48,083 bases of DNA, from NCBI GenBank assembly GCA_028715415.1, contig JAQURX010000014.1:1-48083 (forward strand). The letters run 5' to 3'. This document shows positions 42,248 to 48,083 of the stretch, in pieces. Position numbers and translations under genes: made by a program. A model generated the notes under the pieces. It saw nothing but the letters and a program-made list of their open reading frames with translations, was not told where the DNA came from and made no database searches. Source of the stretch: Candidatus Omnitrophota bacterium (GTDB taxonomy: Bacteria > Omnitrophota > Gorgyraeia > Gygaellales > Profunditerraquicolaceae). How positions within the stretch are numbered: the stretch's first letter is position 1; each line of letters opens with the position of its first letter.

Positions 42248-44222
42248 AAGTTTAGTCATTGTAGAGTCGCCAACAAAAGCAAAGACTATAAGCAAGATCC
42301 TCGGTAAGAATTTTTCCGTGGTTTCTTCTATGGGGCATATTATTGATTTACCTAAAAAGAAGCTTGGGGTAGATATTGAGAATAACTTTGAGGCGGAATA
42401 CGTAGTTATTCCCGGGAGAAAGAAGCTCCTGGATACTTTAAAAAAAGAGGCAAAGGATAAAGACAATATCTTTATGGCAACCGACCCTGATAGGGAAGGA
42501 GAGGCAATCGGCTGGCAGCTTAAAGAGAATCTTTTTAAGAAAAAAAAGGTTTTAAGGGTTGTTTTCCATGAAATTACATCAGAAGCTGTTAACGCCGCAT
42601 TCAAACACCCCAGAGAATTTGACCTAAATATGATTGAGGCGCAAAATGGCCGTAGGATATTGGACAGGATTGTAGGCTATTTCTTAAGCCCTTTATTATG
42701 GAAGAAGCTTGCGCGCGGCTTAAGCGCAGGAAGGGTGCAGTCTGTTGCTTTGAAATTGATAGTGGACAGAGAAAGAGAGATTGAAAAATTTATTCCCGCT
42801 GAATATTGGGAGATTGAAGCGCTTTTAAAGAAATCCGGTGATGCTTTTAGCGCAAAGCTGGATAAGATTGAAGGTAAAAAAGCCGAAATTAAGGCTAAGG
42901 AATCGGCAGAAGCAATTGTTAACGAGTTAAAAGAAAAGAAATTCATCGTCTCTGATGTAAAGAATACCAAAAAAAGAAGATTTGCATCCCCTCCTTTTAT
43001 TACCAGCACTCTTCAACAGGAAGCATTTAACAAATTAAAGTATAATGCCACCAAGACGATGATTATTGCCCAGCAATTATATGAAGGTATAAATATAGGC
43101 AAGGAAAATCCTGTTGGCTTGATTACTTATATGCGTACGGATTCGCCGCGGGTTGCTCCCGAAGCAATAACCGAGGTCAGGAATTTTATAAGTAAGCAAT
43201 TTGGAAAGGAATACCTTCCTGAAAGCCCCAATGTCTATAAAGTTAAAAAATTAGCGCAGGAAGCCCATGAAGCTATCAGGCCAACGATGGTGAAAAGCTC
43301 AGCTGAAAGCTTAAAAGAATTTCTAACTCCTGAACAATTTAAATTGTATGAGTTAATTTATAATCGTTTTGTCTCCAGCCAGATGACTCCGGCGGAATAT
43401 GCTGTTATCAGTGTTGATATTGAGGCGGATAAATATTTATTTACTGCTTCCGGAAGCGATTTGGTTTTTGATGGTTTTATGGCTATGTATAAAAAGGAAG
43501 ACGAGGAAGATTCTGAAGAAAAAGGCGATGAGGAGAAGAAGAAAAACAAGATTCCTGTTTTAGTAAAAGGCGATTATCTGGAATTGGCAGGGATTAACCC
43601 TTCTCAGCATTTTACCAAGCCGCCGCCGAGGTATTCCGATAGTTCTTTGGTAAAAGCGCTGGAAGAAGAAGGGATTGGAAGGCCTTCAACTTATGCTCCG
43701 ATTATCCAAACGCTTATTTTGCGTGATTATGTTCGTAGGCTTAAAGGTTATTTTTCTCCTACGGAATTAGGGTTTAAAGTTTGCGACCTATTGGTTGAGT
43801 ATTTTCCAAAAATAATAGATGTGAAATTTACCGCGCTTATGGAAGAGGAATTGGATGAGATTGAAGAAGGCAAATTTGACAAAGTAAAGGTTCTGCAGGA
43901 ATTTTACGCACCATTTAAGGAAAAGCTTGATTATGCACAGGAGCATATTAAAAAGGAAGTTATTACAACAGATGAAGTTTGTGAAAAATGCGGTAAGCCG
44001 ATGGTTGTGAAATGGGGCAGGCGTGGGAAATTCTTAAGTTGTTCAGGATTCCCGGATTGCAAATTCTCCAAGTCAATTACCACTAAAGTTAAATGTCCTG
44101 CGCCAGATTGCGGGGGAGAATTAATTGAGCGGCATTCAACGCGCGGATTTTTCTATGGCTGTTCAAATTTCCCTAAATGCACATTTACTTCGCGGACACT
44201 GCCGGAAACTAAAGAAGAGTAA
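42237..44222 (+). CDS. topA: DNA topoisomerase I
   Basis: This type IA topoisomerase relaxes negative supercoils; 661 residues, short compared with the E. coli enzyme. The Toprim domain (LVIVESPTKAKTI, then MATDPDREGEAIGWQL) is followed by the catalytic GLITYMRTDSPRV with the active Tyr at about 302, and GIGRPSTYAPII. Only two C-terminal C4 zinc fingers are present (CEKCGKPM ... CSGFPDC and CPAPDCGG ... CSNFPKC, about 582-652). It overlaps the recombinase start by 1 bp. A highly acidic run EEDSEEKGDEEKKKNK lies at about 421-436. Confidence 0.97.
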   Translation: MKDKSLVIVESPTKAKTISKILGKNFSVVSSMGHIIDLPKKKLGVDIENNFEAEYVVIPGRKKLLDTLKKEAKDKDNIFMATDPDREGEAIGWQLKENLFKKKKVLRVVFHEITSEAVNAAFKHPREFDLNMIEAQNGRRILDRIVGYFLSPLLWKKLARGLSAGRVQSVALKLIVDREREIEKFIPAEYWEIEALLKKSGDAFSAKLDKIEGKKAEIKAKESAEAIVNELKEKKFIVSDVKNTKKRRFASPPFITSTLQQEAFNKLKYNATKTMIIAQQLYEGINIGKENPVGLITYMRTDSPRVAPEAITEVRNFISKQFGKEYLPESPNVYKVKKLAQEAHEAIRPTMVKSSAESLKEFLTPEQFKLYELIYNRFVSSQMTPAEYAVISVDIEADKYLFTASGSDLVFDGFMAMYKKEDEEDSEEKGDEEKKKNKIPVLVKGDYLELAGINPSQHFTKPPPRYSDSSLVKALEEEGIGRPSTYAPIIQTLILRDYVRRLKGYFSPTELGFKVCDLLVEYFPKIIDVKFTALMEEELDEIEEGKFDKVKVLQEFYAPFKEKLDYAQEHIKKEVITTDEVCEKCGKPMVVKWGRRGKFLSCSGFPDCKFSKSITTKVKCPAPDCGGELIERHSTRGFFYGCSNFPKCTFTSRTLPETKEE

Positions 44223-45091
44223 TGCAAAAGCACATTGAAAAGTTCATCCGTTACCTGGAAATTGAGAAGAATTATTCAAAACATACTATTTTAAATTATA
44301 ATTTGGATTTGGAAAATTTTAAATTATTTGTCGGCGACCTTGAATTAGAAAAAATAGATTATCTTGCCTTAAGAAGATATCTGGCTGTTTTAAAAGAAAA
44401 GAAATTAAGCAGCCGGACGGTTGGAAGAAGGTTGTCCAGCCTGCGCAGTTTCTTTAAATTCTTAGTAAGAGAAGCTTATCTAAAGACAAACCCGATTTTA
44501 GCTCTCTCAAGCCCCAAATTAGACAAGCATCTGCCTTCTTTTATGACCGAAGAAGAGGTGAAGGGGTTAATTGAGTCAGCGTTTCCTAAGGATGAAAAAG
44601 ACGAATTGAGCCTGCGTGACAGGGCTATTTTAGAGACGTTTTATTCTACGGGGATTAGGATCTCGGAGCTTGCCGGGCTTAACCAGCAGGATGTAGATTT
44701 TATCAGCGGGATTGTAAAAGTCCTTGGAAAAGGGAGAAAAGAACGTATTGTCCCGATAGGAGAAACGGCAATTATAACAATCAGGAAATATCTGGAAAAA
44801 AGAAAAAAGCAAACCGATACACTTTTTCTTAATAAAAACGGAAGCCGTCTTACAACACGCGGCTTAAGGGATATCGTACATAAATATATTTTACGCGCCG
44901 GTATAAAACAAGGAGTTTCGCCGCATACATTCAGGCATTCTTTCGCAACGCATCTATTAAACCGCGGTGCAGACTTGCGTACAGTGCAGGAGCTTTTGGG
45001 GCACGCCAATCTTTCCACGACCCAGATTTATACGCATCTTACTACGGAAAGATTGAAAAATGTTTATGATAAAGCTCATCCTCATGCTTAA
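44222..45091 (+). CDS. XerC/XerD-type tyrosine recombinase
   Basis: This protein has 289 residues. An N-terminal SAM-like core-binding domain (about 5-88) precedes the catalytic domain with Arg in STGIRISELAGL, the HTFRHSFATHLL box, GHANLSTTQIYTH and the nucleophile Tyr in that last motif. Length and the dprA-topA-xer order match chromosomal Xer recombinases, which resolve chromosome dimers at dif, rather than phage integrases. XerC and XerD cannot be told apart from sequence alone here. No dif-like site was identified in the window. Confidence 0.93.
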   Translation: MQKHIEKFIRYLEIEKNYSKHTILNYNLDLENFKLFVGDLELEKIDYLALRRYLAVLKEKKLSSRTVGRRLSSLRSFFKFLVREAYLKTNPILALSSPKLDKHLPSFMTEEEVKGLIESAFPKDEKDELSLRDRAILETFYSTGIRISELAGLNQQDVDFISGIVKVLGKGRKERIVPIGETAIITIRKYLEKRKKQTDTLFLNKNGSRLTTRGLRDIVHKYILRAGIKQGVSPHTFRHSFATHLLNRGADLRTVQELLGHANLSTTQIYTHLTTERLKNVYDKAHPHA

Positions 45092-45119
45092 ATGGTTGAA
45101 TTAACATAAGAATATTAAA

Positions 45120-46385
45120 ATGTTTATTATCTACGATTTAATTTCATTAATTTTTGTTATTTTTTTTCTTCCGTTTTATCTGCTCAAAGGTAAATTCCAT
45201 AAAGGATTTTCCCGCAGATTCGGGATATTGCCTAAGAGCCTTAATTTAGATAGGCCTATTTGGGTTCATGCTGTAAGTGTTGGCGAAGCAATCGCCGTAA
45301 GAGGTTTGGTTGAAGGCTTAAGGAAGAATTATCCGGGCAAGAAAATTGTTTTCTCAACTGTAACCGCAACCGGAAATAAAATCGCCCAGGAAATAATTAG
45401 GCAAGGCGATTTGTTGACATACCTGCCTTTGGATTTCAGTTTTATTATTAAAAGCGTTGTAGAAAGAATTAATCCTTCTGTTTTTATCGTCGCAGAAACC
45501 GAGATTTGGCCTAATCTGTTTACCTGCCTTCATAAGAAAAATATCCCGATAATTACTATTAACGGGAGGATTTCCGATAAATCTTTTAAAAAGTACCGCG
45601 CTATTAAATATTTATTAAAACCAATTTTAAATAAGATTACCCTTATCTGTGCGCAGACAAAAAACGATGCTAAGCGTTTTGCAGAGCTGGGAGCTAGGAA
45701 AGAAAAGATAATGGTTTCCGGGAATCTTAAGTTTGACGCAATTAATTCTTTGAGCCATGGGAAAAAAGATGTGGAGATAAAATTAAAATTAGGGCTTAAA
45801 GAAGATGATAAGCTATTTGTATGCGGTTCAACGCACCCGCAGGAGGAAGAGCAGATTATAGGGGTATACAAAAACTTGTTACACGATTTTCCCAACCTTA
45901 AGTTGCTTATTGCTCCCCGCCACCCTAATCGCGCAGAAGAGGTTGGTAAGCTTGTTTCAAAATCCGGCTTAAGAAGCGTTTTATTCTCTAAGGAGGTTTT
46001 TCCTGAGTGCTCCTGTGTTGCAAAACCGGTATTTATCCTTGATATCATCGGGAGATTGCTTGAATTTTATGCTCTTGCGGATATCGTTTTTGTCGGGGGG
46101 AGTTTAGTGAAAAAAGGCGGGCACAATATTTTGGAGCCGGCAATTTTTGGAAAACCAATAATCTTCGGGGCTCATATGTTTAACTTCCGCGATATCAAAG
46201 ATTTATTTTTAGATAATAAAGCCGCTGTTTTAGTTAACGACCCGCAGGAATTAAATGTAATTGTTAAAAAGCTCCTTAAAGACAATGCGTTTGCTAATGA
46301 ACTTGGAATTAAGGCTAAGAGTTTGGTTTTAGAAAATCAGGGTGCAACAGCGAGGACATTGGAATTAATAAAGAACGAATTATAA
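45120..46385 (+). CDS. waaA: 3-deoxy-D-manno-octulosonic acid (KDO) transferase
   Basis: This enzyme adds KDO to lipid A (precursor), an inner-membrane step of lipopolysaccharide synthesis. In its 421 residues an N-terminal membrane anchor (about 5-22) precedes the GT30 glycosyltransferase, whose early motif IWVHAVSVGEAIA with the catalytic Glu is at about 48-60. ETEIWPNLF, CGSTHPQEEEQI, APRHPNRAEEV and the nucleotide-sugar site VFVGGSLVKKGGHNILEPA (about 321-339) follow. It shows that the organism is a diderm with KDO-containing lipid A or similar. No other LPS gene lies in the window. Confidence 0.95.
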   Translation: MFIIYDLISLIFVIFFLPFYLLKGKFHKGFSRRFGILPKSLNLDRPIWVHAVSVGEAIAVRGLVEGLRKNYPGKKIVFSTVTATGNKIAQEIIRQGDLLTYLPLDFSFIIKSVVERINPSVFIVAETEIWPNLFTCLHKKNIPIITINGRISDKSFKKYRAIKYLLKPILNKITLICAQTKNDAKRFAELGARKEKIMVSGNLKFDAINSLSHGKKDVEIKLKLGLKEDDKLFVCGSTHPQEEEQIIGVYKNLLHDFPNLKLLIAPRHPNRAEEVGKLVSKSGLRSVLFSKEVFPECSCVAKPVFILDIIGRLLEFYALADIVFVGGSLVKKGGHNILEPAIFGKPIIFGAHMFNFRDIKDLFLDNKAAVLVNDPQELNVIVKKLLKDNAFANELGIKAKSLVLENQGATARTLELIKNEL

Positions 46386-46404
46386 AAAACGGGTATAAAT
46401 ACTA

Positions 46405-46839
46405 ATGGATAAATTTATGCTTGAGGCAATTAAGGAAGCGAAGATTGGGTTAAGCCAGGGCGGTATCCCTATCGGTTCAGTGCTTGTGAAAAACGGAAAA
46501 GTTATCGGAAGGGGGCATAATAAACGCGTGCAGGAGAAAGACCAGATTTTACACGCGGAAATTGATTGCCTGCGTAACGCAGGAAGAGTTGGAAATTACA
46601 AAGAGGTTGTTTTGTATTCAACTCTTATGCCTTGTTATTTATGCGCCGGAGCAGTTGTGCAATTTGGGATTAAAGAAGTAATCGTCGGTGAGTCAGAGAC
46701 TTTTCCCGGGGCAAGAGAATTTATGGAATCAAAGGGAGTAGAGGTTATTGATTTAAACATTGAAGAGTGTAAGCAGTTGATGCGCGATTTTATCAAAGAT
46801 AATCCTAAGCTTTGGGATGAAGATATCGGGAAGTTATAG
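46405..46839 (+). CDS. Cytosine deaminase-like (FCY1-type) nucleobase deaminase
   Basis: This zinc deaminase of 144 residues has the catalytic His/Glu motif LHAEIDCLRNAGR (about 50-62) and the Cys pair MPCYLCAGAVVQFG (about 74-87). The C-terminal DFIKDNPKLWDEDIGKL resembles the yeast cytosine deaminase FCY1 end far more than tRNA-adenosine or guanine deaminases. It would salvage cytosine to uracil. It lies 19 bp after waaA. Guanine deaminase remains possible. Confidence 0.87.
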   Translation: MDKFMLEAIKEAKIGLSQGGIPIGSVLVKNGKVIGRGHNKRVQEKDQILHAEIDCLRNAGRVGNYKEVVLYSTLMPCYLCAGAVVQFGIKEVIVGESETFPGAREFMESKGVEVIDLNIEECKQLMRDFIKDNPKLWDEDIGKL

Positions 46840-46909
46840 GTGTAAATCTTGTTTTAAGCCCGCAGGGACGAATAATACACTTCTAAAAAAATAACATTGG
46901 AGATAAAAA

Positions 46910-47266
46910 ATGAAAAGATTTATTTTATATTTAATCCGTTGGCAATTAAGTACCCCAATCCTTTGGTTAGTTGTAAAACAGATGGGGACGAGCCTTTATT
47001 CAACTGTTATCGCTAATTTAATTGGTGGAGCAATATTCTTCTGGGTGGATAAGTTTATTTTTACTTCTCAGGCAATAGAAGTATGGCATATTAAGGAGGG
47101 GAAGTGCGATAAGTGCGGAGTAAACTCGCATCTTTGGAGGCTGGTAAAGACAGCTGGGTACGATAAGAGCCAGTCAAAGCCGGTATTTTTATGCATGAAA
47201 TGTTCAAAAGAAAAAACAGATGAATTAAGGGCGCAGGGGATACCTGTCCGGGGGAAAAGTAAATAG
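46910..47266 (+). CDS. Small membrane protein with C-terminal zinc ribbon
   Basis: This 118-residue protein has two membrane segments (about 5-24 and 30-50; GTSLYSTVIANLIGGAIFFW), the second ending WVDKFIFTS in a manner reminiscent of GtrA-like proteins. A soluble tail follows with two CxxC pairs (CDKCG at about 67-71 and CMKCS at about 97-101), a likely zinc ribbon. A GGAG site precedes the ATG. I do not know a characterised homologue. Confidence 0.75.
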   Translation: MKRFILYLIRWQLSTPILWLVVKQMGTSLYSTVIANLIGGAIFFWVDKFIFTSQAIEVWHIKEGKCDKCGVNSHLWRLVKTAGYDKSQSKPVFLCMKCSKEKTDELRAQGIPVRGKSK

Positions 47267-47297
47267 AAAGTAAAGCTTTGGAGAAAGGAAGTGTATT

Positions 47298-47951
47298 ATG
47301 AATGCTATAAAAACTAAATCACTTGAGAATTTGGAACAGAAAATGGAAAATTTAGATCAGAACTCTTTAAGATACCATGTTTTAGAGAGCGCCAAGAGCT
47401 TTAAGACTTCATGGCTTGATTTGGGGCGCTCCCTTTATTCTGTTTGGAAAGATAAATTGTATAAAGATTGGGGTTATACAGAATTTGATATTTATACTGT
47501 AAAGGAAATTGGTATCAGGAAACAAACCGCGATGAAGCTTTTAAAATCATATTATTTTCTAGAGAAGGAAGAGCCCGGGTATCTGCAGAAAGAATTCTCT
47601 GAAACTGCCAATGCTGCACAGCTCCCGAGCTATGAATCCGTTGACCTTTTGCGTACGGCGAAAAACAAAAAAACTATTGATGAGGAAGATTACAATAATC
47701 TAAAGAAAGATATTTTTGAAAAAGGTAAAGACGTTAGAGAAGTAAAAAAGGATTTAACCGCAATGATTAGGCAGAGGCAGGAACTTGAGCCGGAAGAAGC
47801 CTATGAAAAGAGAAGATTTGCGACGATAAGAAGATTCCTAGGGACTTTGAAAGCGTTAAAACAGGAAGTTGAAATGTCTAAGCTTTTGCCCAGCCCGATA
47901 ATCAAAGAAGCAGAGGCTCTCATTAAGAAATTAGAGTCAGAATTAGGTTAG
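47298..47951 (+). CDS. Hypothetical helical protein, possibly nucleic-acid binding
   Basis: This 217-residue protein is charged and almost wholly alpha-helical. The segment WGYTEFDIYTVKEIGIRKQTAMKLLKSYYFL (split at about residues 58-88) has a helix-turn-helix look, with basic helix ends as in plasmid or sporulation-type DNA-binding adaptors. The C-terminal half (about 125-215) looks like coiled coil, with repeated Lys/Glu heptads (KKDLTAMIRQRQELEPEE). No catalytic motif is visible. AAGGAAG precedes the ATG. The gene is followed at once by the A-arm/B repeat at the window end. Confidence 0.72.
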   Translation: MNAIKTKSLENLEQKMENLDQNSLRYHVLESAKSFKTSWLDLGRSLYSVWKDKLYKDWGYTEFDIYTVKEIGIRKQTAMKLLKSYYFLEKEEPGYLQKEFSETANAAQLPSYESVDLLRTAKNKKTIDEEDYNNLKKDIFEKGKDVREVKKDLTAMIRQRQELEPEEAYEKRRFATIRRFLGTLKALKQEVEMSKLLPSPIIKEAEALIKKLESELG

Positions 47952-47955
47952 CTCT

Positions 47956-47997
47956 CTAATGAATCTGCCGTCTTTTCTCGTTCAAATTAGACTTTGC
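47956..47997. repeat. Element A left-arm-like repeat at window end
   Basis: The sequence beginning CTAATGAATCTGCCGT and running to AGACTTTGC matches the left arm of element A at 8095-8135 over about 40 bp with few differences. It joins the element B copy directly, without a gene between them. Confidence 0.85.
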
Positions 47998-48083
47998 TTT
48001 ATGGTTTTCGCTTCCGTGCACTCAAAAATTTTTGCCGTCGGCTGCGGTTTATCCCCTTCGGGGATTTCGCCAGTAGGATTGTA
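47996..48083. repeat. Element B copy, truncated by the window edge
   Basis: It begins GCTTTATGGTTTTCGCTTCC and follows the reverse complement of element B (8969-9145) through ATTTTTGCCG, GCTGCGGTTTA and CTTCGGG. It also contains a local TCCCC-TTCG-GGGA hairpin absent from the first copy. The rest lies outside the window. Confidence 0.87.

Noticed and set aside
1-48083. tRNA, rRNA, CRISPR array, prophage or transposase genes
   Set aside because: I looked for cloverleaf/CCA patterns, regularly spaced direct repeats and integrase-transposase genes. Only the Xer-type recombinase was found, and its dprA-topA context is chromosomal.

Overview
This window reads as a chromosomal segment of a diderm (Gram-negative-type), AT-leaning bacterium. 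A KDO transferase (waaA), an AsmA-like protein, an outer-membrane beta-barrel protein and a two-partner secretion (TPS) system all imply an outer membrane. A spoVG homologue, a Sua5-phosphatase fusion, a stand-alone TrpB2 and dense compact operons without obvious taxon-specific genes suggest an uncultured lineage such as Candidatus Omnitrophota. That assignment is inference from gene content, not something the sequence proves. Almost every gene is on the + strand; the only convincing minus-strand gene is a Ski2-like helicase.

Layout. (1) 1-7179: purine operon: purL (cut by the window edge), a LOG-family gene, purQ, a PurF paralogue with Ser in place of the catalytic Cys, true purF and purM. 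(2) 7206-9150: an SPFH/band-7 protein, then an orphan gene bracketed by two different structured repeats (A and B) that appear to split the purine cluster. (3) 9159-16589: purD, purE, a Sua5-LMW-phosphatase fusion, rpiB, glyA, dCMP deaminase, nrdR, a bifunctional-nuclease-family gene and a CCA-adding/HD protein. (4) 16604-25455: envelope and housekeeping genes: a small secreted protein with a strong promoter, an AsmA-like protein, an OM barrel protein, nth, trpB2, a secreted retropepsin-like protein, a histidine kinase and a Nudix protein. (5) 25459-27602: the minus-strand helicase and a highly folded intergenic repeat (C). (6) 27603-37562: a DUF3786 protein, a nuclease lipoprotein, and the most interesting block: an MshEN-PilZ-TpsB fusion followed by a c-di-GMP-I riboswitch and terminator leading into a 1970-residue TpsA-like adhesin. 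(7) 37650-47951: aroC, spoVG, aroK, two TPR proteins, dprA, topA, a tyrosine recombinase, waaA, an FCY1-like deaminase and two uncharacterised genes. Another A-arm/B repeat runs off the end.

How the genes fit together. Regions 1-3 supply de novo purines, the one-carbon units (glyA) and deoxynucleotide balance (dCMP deaminase, nrdR). The striking unit is region 6. A predicted c-di-GMP riboswitch sits in the leader of a giant secreted adhesin, while the outer-membrane transporter gene immediately upstream encodes, in the same reading frame, two domains of c-di-GMP-receptor families (MshEN and PilZ) ahead of an internal signal peptide. This looks like a surface-adhesion system controlled by c-di-GMP at both the RNA and protein level.

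The window is also rich in small structured repeats: elements A, B and C, a TAGGGACACATCC hairpin family, and 7-8-bp CACAAG-like tandem repeats inside the coding regions of purL, purQ and purD. No tRNA, rRNA, CRISPR array or transposase gene was seen.
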